DNA of 64,000 bases, from contig NC_052621.1 of the NCBI RefSeq assembly GCF_016545825.1, positions 21,726,940 to 21,790,939 of the forward strand. The letters run 5' to 3'. Shown here one piece after another: positions 45,762 to 58,259 of the stretch. The position numbers and the translations under genes were made by a program. Below the pieces are notes generated by a model. It was given only the letters and a program-made list of their open reading frames with translations. It was not told where the DNA came from and did no database searches. Within the stretch, counting starts at the first letter, position 1; every line of letters starts with the position of its first letter. The DNA is from Eucalyptus grandis (lineage: Eukaryota; Streptophyta; Magnoliopsida; Myrtales; Myrtaceae).

Positions 45762-48700
45762 GTCGGATTATTTATGAGTTAATTAAATTTTAATAATCCT
45801 TTTTTTCATGAATTTGAGTTGTAAAGTCTAATTGAATATGGGTTCGAAATGGTCCAGGTTTTTCTATATAGATCCAACCCATCCACGCGCGGGACTATAG
45901 TCCACCACAAGATGGGGCCCAATCTCCCCGACAAAGATTGTCGTTTAGTCCAATTTCCTATTAGGAACAACCCCAATATAGATTGTATTTAGTAAATACG
46001 AAAGTTCGAGTGCACAAAATACACACAAACAACAATTTAAGGTGAAAAACTTACTAAAATGGATCTTAGGTCGAGTTGGATTTGGGTCTCTTTGAGTCGT
46101 TATATTAGTATTGCATAGACATGGGTCAAAATGGATTGAATAGATCAATTTGGATTGGATTGTTTTCAACCCGATTTACCTATTTGACGGGCCCATGTAT
46201 AAATCATATTTTGTGCACGAGGTAAAGAGAGAATGTGTTTAAGCATGTCCTATGGAAGCCATAGGAAATGAATGGTATGCACACAAAACATGACATCTCA
46301 TTATCATGTCTGAGCTTTTGAATTTGATACATTTCACAAGTGTTTAGCTAAACTAAAATGGTCATTTGAGTTGAGTACATGTAATGCTAATTGAGGTAAG
46401 AATTTCACATACTTGATATTTTATGTGGCAATAGATTTATAATAGTATTTTTTATTTTATTTGGTATAATTTTTTCCTCATATGTTTGGGTCATGCTAGA
46501 TTCTTATTTGATGTCTCGTTTTTAGTACTCAACGCCTTTCTCCCATATATACATCACTTGTAGGAAAAAGGCTTCACAATGAGTAATGTTCATGTAATAT
46601 TTATGCACAGTTAGCTCATGAAAATCATATAACTTCTCATAAATGAATTTTAGATAGCACACAAGATAGGTTGTAATAATCTTGTTTGAAATTCAAGAAT
46701 GTCCACCGGTTTCTAATGGAGAAAAATTAGCTTATACCAAAAGATAAATTTGAATTCAAATTAAAGTCAAATCATAGAAGCAAAGTCAAGTTTTGAAGTT
46801 AAAACTAAATATTAATGTGGGTTTTATTTTTTTTATTTCTTTTTAGCTTTAGATCATTTAAGCGTAATTGACTGCGCGCATTTATGAGCTTCATAATAGT
46901 TCTCCTAAAAGATGTCTTGAGACCTCACCCAAATTGAATGAAGGGGAGCTAAATTCTTGACTGAATACCAATTGGAGTCATGCCATTGGAATTCAATCAA
47001 GATAGGGTTGTTACTTTACTTTATCTAATTTCTTTGGATTCAAGATTGATTAAATCAAGAGGTTGACTCCTCTAAAGGCCATACAAGTGATGCTACTATT
47101 GATTGGCCGTGTAAAGAGAAGGGTTCAATTTTTTCTTCATTTTAAGCCACATAAATAAAATAGAAAAGGACGAAAAAAAGTAGAAGTCTTCCTTTTAATT
47201 ATTGGAAACACTCAAGTTTGTGAGCAGTTGTTACTCTATAATTCTTGGATTGATCAATGGAATTTTCATTGTTGGCTTTTCCCGTGGTGGATATCGATAT
47301 TTGATTCGAATCACATGAATATATGGTATTCTCTATTGTTCATCGTATATTTCTCCAGGGAATTTATGCATTTATTTTATAAGAAGCTCCAATTGAGGAG
47401 TACTTGGATCTGTTGTGATTGCTATAATTAATAAATAGTAAACACAAAAATCTCGTAAAAGTTGTTGACATAATATGAAATGGCTAATTTCATAAACCAA
47501 TCAAATTAATATATCATTTTGTGGATCAATTTTCCATAAACCAATCAAGCTGAAAGAAGTGAGAGGATGTGAATTAGAGAGAGAGAGAGAGAGAGATATG
47601 GGAAGAGTGTTTGGTGGTGTCCATGTGAGGAGTGTGTCACTTTTTGTGACCAGGGTAAAGACAAAAAGTTTTTAGGTAATGTCCTATGAATAACGTGGGA
47701 ATTGAATTGCATTGCTCACCTCCACATAATCTTATAACCATGTACGAGCCTTAGGATTTAATGAATCTCTTGAGTTTTTGCCTCAACTAAAATGCTGGTA
47801 TTGAATTGAATGCATTTCCGACCAAAAAAATAAAATAAAAAATTGAATGCATTCAATGTGATTTGGGTACAGACTTCGTCAATTTGACATGACATTATAT
47901 TTATAATTTTTACCGTCTGGATGATCCAAATTTCTTAGTTGGGATCTCATTTTTAGTACTCATTGCCCCTTTCATATATATACACACACATATCATCCAA
48001 CAAAAAAGAAAACAATATTTCACAAAGAGTGACTTTCCAATAAAATATACGCTTGGTTTGCACGTGGTAATCATATAACTTTTCATAAATTAACTTTAGG
48101 TGACACACAAATCAAGTTATAATCATCTTGTGTCAAACTCAATTGATTCTAGCAAAAAGATATGTTCAATCTCAAATCAAAGTCAAACTAGTATAGCAAA
48201 GTCAATTTTATAAGTTAAACTAAATATTGATACTATTGGAAACGGAATCACCATCCAATGAAGAAATCAAAACGCGCATTAAAACCTCCCCTTTTAATTC
48301 TGCAACCATCTAAAATGCTAAGAAATATTAGATTTTTCTCACCAATTTAGGACAAGAACGAGCAAAACTCAGATAAGAAGAGACTCAAGATGACCCCTCC
48401 CCTAACTCTGCAAGGGAAAAAAGAAAACGAATCCAATTCACAATTGGGCAAGGCCAACATGAGGTTGCAGTGGTTGGTAGTCGGGGCTCCATGGGCATGG
48501 CTATTGACAGGGGTAGTGGCAACGGCTAAAAGGAAGAAAGGAAGAAAAAGAAGAAGAGAAATGCAAGGCACAGAATAAAGGGACAAGAGACTGATAGTGG
48601 GCACCACCTAAGCACATGGCGATTAATGAGTGAGGTGGAATGTGACTCACGTGAAGATTCAACACCATTTAATATTTTCTTGTACTAGATAAAGGATTCA

Positions 48701-49620
48701 TGTCATTTTGAAAGGAGTCAATGAGCTTGTCTAAATTTACTCTTGCTTCAACCACCCCAACTAGCTTTTGTTAAATCTTAAATTAGCTTGGGTCACCTTT
48801 CGCTCTGTTATGAGATTTTTTTTTATTTGACCTGTTATCTACTTAACGAGGGTGAAGTGGTTCAAGTCCAAAATTTGAAATTAATAAGACATATTTGGAA
48901 ATAAAAAAGTACAACAACTTTTAAATTTTTCTCAAAACAACTTTCCCCATTTTCTTATCTTCTTTTAATTTTCCATTTTCTTTCAGCAACTCTCTCTTTC
49001 TCCTCCACTGTACGTGTTTATGTTCTTTCCCCTAGCTTTTTATTCCCATATATAAAAAAGGTCAAAGGAAGTGCAGATTCAAAAGATCACATCAAAATCG
49101 AGCATGATTCAAAGCATAATAGAATATCTGCACTGAACTCGACTTAGAATGATATGTCTCTCATTCATATTTTACATTACATCGGCGTCTATTTGTTATA
49201 TCGATGAAATAGAGCTTATGAACACTTTCATTGAAATGAGAAAAATCAACTTTTAAAGTGTTCCTATTTAATCGAACAAAATTTTCACATATTAAACATT
49301 ATAAGTTCCCTTAATTTCATCGAAAACGATATTATTTTGCAAGCGATAGTTAGATTGGATCAGCACAAACATCATAATCGCTCCTATACGAAGGCTCTGC
49401 TGTGTTTCACCATTTGAGGAGTAGTTCAATCGCAATACTACGGGAGACGTCATGTCCTTCTACTAGTTGTTATCATATATCATGCTTCCATTTTATTAAG
49501 GCTTATGATAGCTGGATTATGTTCCCAATAATGAAATTCGAGGACAGTTTTGGGTTTAGTAAAGATGATAATCCCATAATTTTTTTAAAACGTTCTTCAT
49601 AGTGTTGAAAATCTGATGTG
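45762..49620. other. Gene-poor stretch with diverged dispersed repeats
   Basis: No gene is recognised. Segments 46380-46700 and 47425-48200 resemble each other and also 59520-60030 (shared words tttttagtactca, atcatataact, tcataaat, aagagtgt, gtgaggagtgtgtca, aaagacaaaaagt). They are therefore three diverged copies of one repeat, of unknown class. A GA microsatellite lies at 47577-47595. The 86-codon minus-strand frame at 48347-48607 starts with a signal-peptide-like run, but it is isolated and I do not call it. Confidence 0.5.
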
Positions 49621-49637
49621 GCATGACACTTGTGATG

Positions 49638-49732
49638 AAAGTTCTTTGAAAGTTTATAATACTCAAATGATGATAGAAAGTTATAACACTCATGTGAATA
49701 TTATCTAAAAGTTATGGTACTCAAGTAATTGT
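49638..49732. repeat. Short minisatellite interrupted by the Sirevirus
   Basis: Degenerate units of about 33 bp (aaagttataacactcatgtg and variants) run from about 49648 to the insertion point. They continue at 59247-59280 (gaaaactatgacactcgttg) on the far side of the element. The Sirevirus thus landed inside a small tandem array. Confidence 0.6.
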
Positions 49733-50772
49733 TGTAAGTACTAGTATGAACACTTAGAGGTGGGTGAATAGGTGTGAAGACAATTTTTCACAAGTAACAA
49801 AGGAAATATTTTGCTTCTAAAATGGAGTCTGAAGAATAATAGACTTTGAGCGATTCAGACTTTAGTAGTTAAATAGAACTACGAACAAAATAAAGGAGTT
49901 CAAGAAAGAGAATAAAAGCACTGAATTTATTGTGGTTCGGCTTAGATCAAGCCTACGTCCACTTTTCACACCGACAGCCTCCTGGCTGGATTCCACTAAG
50001 AATCAAAAGAGATTTTACAGCCTTGTGATCTCAACTTCACAGTGAAGAGTTTCTACTACTCTTTCAAGAAGTCACACTATAAGATTCTCTCTCTTTTGAG
50101 TGCAACTTTGAACTCGGAATATCGAATGACAAGAAAATGGTAAGCTTTAGACTTTGAAATTTTTCTTTCACGCACTCTATCAAACAAGTAGAGAATCCAC
50201 CTTAAATACTCCTTCGTGCCTTCTCGACCGTTGGTACTTTCCAAATGAATTCTTCCAATCTACCCATTGGACAGAATCAATCAAGGAGATCTCGAGCCGT
50301 TTGAAGATTGTGATGAAAGCCCATCAATCTTGTTCATCATACAATCAGGATCTTGGTTTCCATAAGTAGATTATTTCAAAATTTACTTGCCTTCAAAAAG
50401 ATTTGATATATCTAAATTGATTCCAATAAAGATAACCAATCTCGTAGGTGATATATCCAACCAGAAAGCCATCCATAAACCATACGAACTGAACACCTGA
50501 AGAGATAAACAAAATCTCGCATCTGGATAAATCTTCATTCTTTAGTAGCGTTCAGTTTAGAATTTGTCAGGGTGGGCAGACTTTTGGTGTAGAACAGACT
50601 TTGATACTAAGGTCTAGCAATCTTCAGACTTTGACACTAAAGTCTAGTTATCTTCAAACTTTGACGCTAAAATCTGGTCGTCTTCAGACTTTGACATAGA
50701 AGTCTGGAAATCTTCATAATAGACTTTGGATAAGTTTTGTCAACTTCCAAATATCAAAGGAGTTTTCTAACA
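49733..50772 (-). repeat. Sirevirus 3' LTR (1040 bp) with 30-bp minisatellite x4
   Basis: Ends are TGTTAGAAAA...TACTTACA on the minus strand. At 50595-50714 four tandem 30-bp units of the form cagactttgacactaaagtc occur. The 5' LTR has only two units (59124-59183), which accounts for the 58 bp length difference between the LTRs. Otherwise the LTRs are similar, with scattered substitutions. Confidence 0.92.
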
Positions 50773-51147
50773 ATCTCCCAATTTTTTATGGTGACAAAAC
50801 TTCCCTGTAAATTTAAGAACTTATGACCTGCAAAACAACACTTTAGCAGTACATGATATCTAAAACACAAATGGATAAGGATCTGCATAGTATCGATTCT
50901 GCAACCATAGAAAACATGTTAATCTTGAAGAATTAGACATATATCAAGATGTAAGCATTCATCCATATCCTTACATGACCACAAAAGTTCCATAAAAGTT
51001 CTGCTAAATATAAGTATTTGAAATAGTCAAACAGAATCAAATCAAAACAAAAGTTAGCAGAATCAAGGTTTAAATTTGCACGTTCTCCCCTTTTTTGTTA
51101 GCAGCAAAAAGTGGAGAAAGTCAAAATAGAAAAGAGATAGGATGAAA

Positions 51148-52514
51148 TCAAGTTTGTCTTGGAATCCAAACTAGCTGGAAATCCCCCATTGACTGAACTA
51201 TCTCCTCCAGCTTTCGCATTGTCTCTTTTAGCTTCTCAACATCTTCAATCTTGGCAGTCTGTGAAACTTGCTGATGTAAAGCTTGAACTTGAAAGCTTAA
51301 AGACTGTACCTTCTCATTGAGAGAATCTGAAGTAGATTGCAAAGCATAGTGAAGCTTCTGGATCTCAAACTCCATAACATATTACTATGCTTTTAACTCC
51401 AGAAGGAGCTCGAGCAGCATTGAAAGTCTGCATTAGGTTCTATTTGCGCACTAGCCTCAGCGCATTGAGTTTGTGGAGTGTTGAGAGATGAGGGAACATC
51501 AGCTTCAGGAAAATGAGAAGCATAGACTTCTTCTGGGTTGGCAGGAGATCAACTTATATCATCACTTGCAAAAAGAGGAGAAGAAGTACATGTTTTCTCA
51601 CGAGCTCCCCCTATTCTGTGCCTACAAATGGAGATTGGAAAACTTCTTCTTGTTCTTTTTCATTTTTAGCACGAAAGTAATGTTCTTTTTCTATTCTTTC
51701 TCCTACTTGTCCACACCTAGTTGCTTCCGAATCCTCATGAGGATATTGCAAATGTTGTTTCATCATCTTGACCCTCTTCTACTACGGCTTCTCTTCCTGC
51801 TTCTTCTCTTTCCTTTGTTTCTTCTCTGTCTTCTCTTCCTTCTTTTCTTTGCTCTGTTTCTACTCTCTCTCCTTCTTCTATCTCCTTTGGTTGCTCAAAA
51901 CTAACAAAACTTTGAAGATTCTTCAAGGCAAAGGAAAAAATAGTAAGATCATCTTTATCCTCTTCGTCCTGCAAGATAAGAGATCTTCTCTTCTTGACAA
52001 GTTCTTGCATAATTTCCTTGCCTTTCCTCTTTTGTCCAGCAGACTTTTCCTTGGTTTTGCTAGGAGATTCCTTCTTTAAGCACTCTATAGCCTTGTTCGG
52101 ATCTTTCAACCTCATATTCGAAACCATTTTCAGTCCTATAACCATAGGAGCAACAGTTCGAGAACAAAGAGAGGCTGGAAACTAGATATGGAAGTGTCTG
52201 AACAATTTTGTGACCAGCGCAGAGTAAGGTAGTTATCCCTTATCCTTCATAACACTCTTATACATGTGCATTAGGATAATATGAAGGAGGGAAAACTTCA
52301 TACCATTGAAGATAGCAAACATAAGTTTTGCTTCAAATCTTAAAACATCTGTTTTTGAAGCAGCCTTTGGTCTAATGCAGTTTATGACAATCTTGTGCAG
52401 CAAGACATTTGAGGTTGTCAACCTAGAATAAGTGATGCCTCCTTCGAGTCGTCTATCCCTAACAAGAAATCTTGTTAATGTGTCAACATCCACCAAATAG
52501 TCTTTATCACTCAT
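51148..52514 (-). pseudogene. Sirevirus third ORF, broken into three pieces
   Basis: The minus-strand pieces are 52233-52514 (SNVLLHKIVINCIRPKAASK), 51735-52145 (GLKMVSNMRLKDPNKAIECL, then Glu/Arg-rich) and 51148-51375 (KLHYALQSTSDSLNEKVQ..., EEIVQSMGDFQLVWIP). They align in order with the nearly intact plus-strand copy at 24952-26271. Frame breaks lie near 52150-52230 and 51400-51730. An acidic/basic middle and a coiled-coil-like end are common to both. Its function is unknown; homologous proteins have been called env-like or putative plant transposon proteins. Confidence 0.8.
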
Positions 52515-53699
52515 ATGAATTTGAAACGATTCTAGTCAAGAAAAGACAGGTTTGAATAGAAAAAGGCAGTCAACTCCGAATACGCAATAATTGTCAGCAA
52601 AATTTTCAAGTTGAAGGAAAACCAAATTTTCCCTCAAATTCACCTTGATCGAGTCTAAAAAGTCAAAGTCGACCGATCAAGGGTTCTTCGCCCCTCTTTT
52701 CAACATTTGGGTGTAAACCCTTTTGTGATCCTTAGAATAAAAAAGCTTCGTTCCATCACCAAGCATTTCAGCAGCAATGCCCATCCTCAGCTAAAAATTC
52801 GAAAATATTTTTTCATCATTGTCTTTGCTTTCAGGCTAATTGAAAAAGCTAAATCTAGGATCAACATGAAAGTTAAGGAAGGCCTCATCTGCTGCTCCTT
52901 TCTTTGCTATTCCTAAACCTTCCATCGTTCTCCGAAACAACATTTCATTCTTATAACCGTATTCCCTTAGAAAATCAGTAATGAAGGACATTGGCGAACC
53001 TCCCTTTTTTCAAACGATCATAGAGCTTGTATAGAACCTAGGGAACCAAGGTACTGAGAGGAACATCATCTTGCTCAACTTCCTCTTCCAACGGTTCACA
53101 AGGAGGATTCTGCGAAGTGTCCTTCAAATTGTGCTGTGGAGATGTCTGAGGAGAGTCTTCTTTTGTAAGATCGAAATGAGTCTGCCCTTATGGCACATTC
53201 CGAGGCCCTTTGCTTGCAATCTGAGAGGATTTCCTTTGGTAAGACATAGAGAGTCTGTATTTTAGGGTTTTCCTTTGCAGGCTTGGAGGATTTCACAGAC
53301 AAGTTCGAGTGAAAAAGATGGAAACTTGCGGAACAAACTTGAGAGTGGAAACGAGAGAGTAGAGACAAGAGAGTATGTATTTTAGGGTTTTGAAAAGAAG
53401 TGCTCGAAAGAAATACAAGAGGATATATAAAGAAAATGAAAGGTCACAAAGAAAAGAGGTAATCGAACCATCATAAGGATAAAGAAAACTGCCTTTTTGA
53501 AATAAACTGAAAAAAAAAACTGCCAAAAATTCAAAAATTTGTAAAAAATAACTTCTAAAAATAAAATAGGCAAGCAACGATTCGGTTAAACATACATTTT
53601 CATTCCAAAAAATAAGATACCGGGATTCGAGACATTCTCTTACTAAAGTAGCGCCTGGAAATTATGAGTCTAACCAACTTTAGACTTTAGGTAATAGGA

Positions 53700-54370
53700 G
53701 ATATAATATTTAGTTTGATGCGAATCGATTCAAATAAGCTTTTCTCCATAAGCTTTGTGAAGATGTCTGCCAACCGATTCTTTGAATCAATGAACTGAAT
53801 CACAATTTCCTCATTATGGACATGATCTCTTATAAAATGATGTCGAATTTCTATGTGTTTCACCCTTGAATGAAGAATTGGGTTCTTGTGAGATTAATAG
53901 CACTGGTGTTACCACCGCTTTGGTGGCCACAATGGTTTAGGCTTTCTCCTCCTCACGAATGGGAGGAGTTGGAATCCCCTCACGGTCGCTTGGGGTCTTA
54001 AGTGGGACGCCGGGGGTGGTGGGTCCTCCCGCTTATGTGTCCTCCCAAGTTTACTCGCAGGCTATTGGCTATACAAGGTTCATGGGTCACCAAAAAAAAA
54101 AAAAATAGCACTAGTGTTGTCACATTTTATCTCAGTACATAATTATTTAATTCCAAAATCTCTTAGCTGTTGTCTTATCCATAGAATTTGAGAACAACAG
54201 ATCCCAAGAGCCACATATTCTGCTTCTGCTGTTGATAGAGCCACAGTATTTTGCTTCCTTGAGAACCAAGATACCAGCATATTTCTCAACAGTTAACAAG
54301 TTCCAGAAGTGCTTTTTCTATCCACTTTACAACCTGCTAAATCAGCGCCTAAATATCCAAGAAGAGTAAA
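53700..54370 (-). pseudogene. Sirevirus RNase H region, split by SINE and frameshifted
   Basis: Minus-strand pieces include SWFSRKQNTVALSTAEAEYV and QILWIRQQLRDF, then CDNTSAINLT across the SINE, and HIEIRHHFIRDHVHNEEI with ADIFTKLMEKSLFE. This is the usual C-terminal pol order. The SINE lies between the Ile and Asn codons of TSAINL. Just after it one A appears to be lost (acaagaaccc where the family phase needs one more base), which shifts the frame. Confidence 0.8.
53911..54103 (+). mobile_element. tRNA-derived SINE with 15-bp target duplication
   Basis: Direct repeats AATAGCACTGGTGTT (53896-53910) and AATAGCACTAGTGTT (54104-54118) match at 14 of 15 positions. They bracket a 193 bp element with an A-box-like TGGCCACAATGGTTTAGGC, a B-box-like GGAGTTGGAATCCCC, and a poly-A tail of about 14 at its right end. 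The body contains CGCCGGGGGTGGTGGG, like the SINE at 32324. It is a clean retrotransposed insertion, younger than its Sirevirus host. Confidence 0.92.
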
Positions 54371-54675
54371 GTCTCATCTTTTGGATACCATAGACCAAGC
54401 TTTGGAGAAGTTGCCACATATTTAATGATGCACTTAAATGAGATTCTTTGGGATCAGACTGAAATCTAGTACAGATGCAAACACTAAACAAAATGTTAAG
54501 TCTAGATGCAGTAAGGTAAAGAAGAGAACCGATCATGCTTCTATAAAGCTTTTGATCTACTTTCTTCCTCTTTTTTCATCCTTGTCTAGCTTCGAGGAAC
54601 TTGACATAGGTGTCTCTGTCTTTTTGCATTTTTCTCTAACCCAAATTTCTTGATTAGATCTTTGGCATATTTCTC

Positions 54676-55532
54676 CTAGTGAATGAATATACCTTTCTTT
54701 GATTGTTTGACTTGCAATCCCAGAAAGAAAGCTAACTCACCCATCATGCTCATCTCGAATTCATCATGCATAGACTTTGAAAATTTCTTGCACAGATTTT
54801 CATCAAGAGAACCAAAGATAATATCATCTACATAAATTTGTACTAGTAAGAAATCTTTTCCTTCTCTCTTTATGAACAAAGTAGTATCTACTTTCCCTTT
54901 TTCAAAATCGTTTTGAATTAAAAACTTACTCAACCTTTCATACCAAGCTCGAGATGCTTGCTTCAGTCCATACAGGGCATTTTTCAGTCTACAGAATGAG
55001 TCTGGCTTTGTTGGATTTTCAAATCCTAGTGGTTGTTCCATATAGACTTCTTCTTGAATGAATCCATTAAGGAATGCACTTTTGACGTCCATCTAGAATA
55101 GCCTGAAATTTTTATAGTAAGCAAAAGCAAGTAATAATCTAATTGCTTTTAACATCACTACTGGTACATAGATCTCGTCATAGTCTATCCTTCTTCTTGT
55201 GTATATCCTTTGGCCACGAGTCTTGTTTTGTTCCTGACGACTTTTCCTTTCTCATTCATTTTGTTCCTGAAGACCCATTTTGTCCCGATTATAGATTTAC
55301 ATTTAGGTTTTGGAATCAGCTCCCAAACATCGTTGATACTGAACTATCTGAGCTCTTCTTGCATAGCTTCTATCCAGCTTTCATCATACAAGACATCATC
55401 TACACTTTTTGGTTCAATTTCAGAAACAAATGCTAGAGCACTAGACTCTTCTCGCCTTTTGGATCTGGTTTGAATTCCTTCATCAATGTTGACAATGATG
55501 AGTTCTTTGGGATGACTTAACTTGTGCTTCAA
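54676..55532 (-). pseudogene. Sirevirus reverse transcriptase
   Basis: Minus-strand motifs are DESWIEAMQEELR (start of the domain), DVKSAFLNGFIQEEVYMEQP, LKNALYGLKQASRAWYERLS, VQIYVDDIIFGS and ELAFFLGLQVKQSKKG. The catalytic Asp of DVKSAFLNG and the YVDD pair are preserved. Continuity from the 55344-55532 piece to the 54676-55092 piece needs a frame change around 55093-55340, so the polyprotein is not open. Confidence 0.85.
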
Positions 55533-55688
55533 GTTGCTGCTTGATTTGAAAGTCTGTTGATCCTCTGCTTCGGTTGGAACTTCTCGATCTGTTTGTTGCT
55601 ATTCTCTAGAAATCTGAACCTTTTTAAGGGAAGTAGACTTTGTAAAGTTTGGAACAGGTTCAAACTCTTCAAGTTGAGTCTGGTTTGG

Positions 55689-56720
55689 TTAAGTCTGCTC
55701 ATAATCCTGAAACTTGACATTCATAGATTCTTCCACGGAGTAAGTCTTCTTGTTAAAGATCATGTAGGCTTTGCTTGAAGTAGAATAGCCAAGGAAGATT
55801 CCTTCGTCAGATTTTCCTTTAAACTTCCCAGTTCGATCATTTGCATTCTTCAAAAAAAAATATTTACAGCCAAAGACATTGAAGTAGGAAACATTTGGTT
55901 TCTTTCCTTTGTACACTTCATAATGAGTTTTCTCTAGGATATGTCTCAAGAACACTCTGTTGATGATATAGCAAGCTATGGAAACTGCTTTTGCCCAAAA
56001 TCGAGAGGATATATTGCCCTCAATTAAAAGAGTTCTAGCCATCTCCTGTAAGGATCCGTTTTTCCTTTCTACAACCCTATTTTGTTCTAGAGTGTATGGA
56101 GAAGAGAAAACATGTTGAAAACCAGATTCATCACAAAACTTCGCAAAGTTCTAATTCTCAAACTCACCTCCATGGTTAGTTCGTATGCTTGAAATAACAT
56201 AAACCTTTTCATTCTAAACCTTATTTGCAAAATTTGAGAAATAAGATAAGGCTTCAGACTTACTTGCTAGAAAATAGACCCAAGTAAAGCGAGAGTAATC
56301 ATCCACAATTACTAGACAATATTTCATTCCACAAATACTCTAAGTTCTGGTTGGTCCAAAAAGATCCATATGTAGAAGCTGCAAAGCTCGATTGGTAAAA
56401 ACTTGATTTACAGGTTTAAAGGTACTTCTAACATGTTTTCCCAAAACACATGAAGTACATAGTTCTGAATTTGATAAGCTAGGTTGAAAAGACCACGAAC
56501 AAGCTTCTTAGAAGAAATCTTGGCAATTTGCTTCATGACCAAGCTTTTGATGCTAGAGACTTGCTTCGTCTTGAATAGATATAAGGCACTAAGAACATTA
56601 TGGGTTTACATCAAGAAGAAAAATATTCTCATGCCTTTGCCTAGTGAAAGATTGGGAGAAGTCTTGACTCGTTCCAAAATAAATACCTTCTTGGAAGTTT
56701 ATTCTAAATCCAGTGTCACA
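55689..56720 (-). pseudogene. Sirevirus integrase
   Basis: The best piece (55689-56042) reads MARTLLIEGNISSRFWAKAV, ACYIINRVFLRHILEKTHYE and GCKYFFLKNANDRTGKFKGK, the conserved C-terminal part of the integrase region. Upstream, NRVVERKNGSLQEMARTLL retains the catalytic Glu of the D,D-35-E triad. Stops break the core (for example where EN*NF occurs near 56155), so no enzyme would be made. Confidence 0.8.
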
Positions 56721-56723
56721 AAG

Positions 56724-56927
56724 CTAGCTTATGCTGAGCAGATTGTAGTTCAAACCTTCCATCAAGGAAACATTATTGATAGTCAGGCTTCCAATATTCA
56801 CAGTTCCACAACCTACAATTCTTCTTTTGTTGTTTCCTCCAAAAGAAACTTTTCCTCCATTCAGTCTAACAAGCTTTATGAAGCAGCTTGAGTCTCCTAT
56901 CATATGCCTTGAACAGCCACTATTCAA
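56724..56927 (-). pseudogene. Sirevirus protease / pre-integrase region with active-site Asp changed to Asn
   Basis: The conserved Copia motif WYLDSGCSRHMTGD appears here as YLNSGCSRHMIGD: the catalytic Asp of DSG is Asn (codon near 56922-56924), and an in-frame stop lies two codons before YLN. The following VSFGGNNKRRIVGCGTVNIG and VSLMEGLNYNLLSIS match the usual pre-integrase sequence. The change alone should abolish proteolysis, by analogy with aspartic proteases. Confidence 0.8.
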
Positions 56928-57289
56928 ATATCATTTGATCTTCCTCTTGATAATGACCTACAATCATAAGAAAAACTCAAGTTTTCTTTGGTACCTAGAT
57001 TTTCTTGGGTCTAGGAGAATTAGTATTAAAGACGGTCTTTGCCTAGTCCTTCTTAACAGGTCTCTAAATTTTTGGGACATTCTTTCTCAAAATGTTCTGA
57101 GCTGTTACACTTTGAACATTTGAGTGCACTTCGGCCAATAGGTTTTACAAAAACTCTTTGAAAATGATTTTTATAAAATGCCCTTGCAAGTCTTTGTTTG
57201 ATTATTTCCTTTACTTTAGAAAAATCAATTAATGAAATAGTTTCTCAAGTCATACCCAAACTAGATTTGTTAAAATAGGATCTTTGTAC

Positions 57290-58197
57290 TTAAAGAATTT
57301 TCTCCAACTTTTCGGATCCTTTTGAAAATATTTTTGAAATATTTGAAATGCCTTCTTTTAGAAGAGCATTTTCCATAGCAAGAGAATCACAATTTTCTTT
57401 CAAATTAACAAAACTTTTATCCAGACTTTCAAACTTTTCTTTCCAAGAAATTTCATATTGCTTGAGTTTAGAATTCCCCATTTTTAGTTCGAAAATCCTT
57501 TTAAGAGAAGTTTTGAGACTGAGACAAAAAATTTCTATGTACTTCGAGAATTTAACAAGAATTTTTAAGTTGCTTACCTTAACTTTTTTATCTGATTCTG
57601 AATCAAAGTCTATTTTTGATTCTGAGTCTGAATCAGAATGAGCCATCAAACATATATTGACATATTCCTCTTCACTTTCCTCGCACTTAGTGTCACTCCA
57701 GGTTTCAACTTCGAGAGCCTTTTTGTATTTTTCAGTTCTTCCTTTCTTTTTATTCGACGGAGGATAGTTAGGTATGATATGCCCATTTTTCTTGCATTCG
57801 AAACATATTACATCTTTTCTAGTTTCATTATCTTCAGTCGGTCTCTTCTGAAAATTGTGCGTGCTTTGCTTTTTCCAGTTGAATCTTCTTCCCTTCCTAT
57901 TCAACTTTCTAAACTTCTTAATCATAAGCGCTAACTCCTCATCATCCATATCGTCATCTAAATCTATATTATCATAATCATTGTTAGATTTTAAAACAAT
58001 TGACTTTTTAACTCTTGAATCTTCTTCCTCATTGATCTACTCCACTTCATATGATTGAAGTGTACCTACTAATTCGTCTACCGATAGAGGCATAATCCTC
58101 TGAGTTTCTCTAATTGATGTCTTCATATGATTTCAAAGTAAGGAGGTCTGGTATTGCTTTGACCTTCAACCAATCCTGGAATCAAAATACTAGCCAT
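57290..58197 (-). pseudogene. Sirevirus gag remnant: core deleted, zinc knuckle mutated
   Basis: The minus strand starts at ATG 58197 with MASILIPGLVEGQSNTRPPY, the canonical Sirevirus gag start. It then loses homology after about 21 codons and hits a stop. Sequence resumes in another frame at the C-terminal part of gag (MPLSVDELVGTLQSYEVEW, then FRKLNRKGRRFNWKK). Most of the gag body, normally some 150-200 codons, is therefore deleted. The zinc knuckle CFECKKNGHIIPNY has Tyr where the fourth ligand Cys of CX2CX4HX4C should be. A Ser/Asp-rich stretch (HSDSDSESKIDFDSESD) and a coiled-coil-like tail follow, with a stop at 57290. Confidence 0.8.
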
Positions 58198-58236
58198 AGA
58201 TCTTTAACTTAGAAGTAAAAACACTTCAATAAAATA

Positions 58237-58259
58237 AGCACACAGGCTCTGATACTAAT
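58237..58259 (-). other. Primer binding site (initiator Met tRNA) of the Sirevirus
   Basis: Directly inside the 5' LTR the minus strand reads TTAGTATCAGAGCCTGTGTG. This matches the TGGTATCAGAGC primer site complementary to the tRNA-iMet 3' end apart from the first bases. Confidence 0.8.

Noticed and set aside
48347..48607. 86-codon minus-strand frame with a signal-peptide-like start
   Set aside because: Isolated, no family recognised, no supporting promoter or homologue; hydrophobic runs are common in T-rich DNA.
50595..50714. CRISPR-like regular repeat
   Set aside because: Units are contiguous with no spacers, inside a plant LTR; it is a minisatellite.
53911..54103. Possible tRNA gene from A and B box words
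   Set aside because: No cloverleaf; poly-A tail and target duplications show a SINE.
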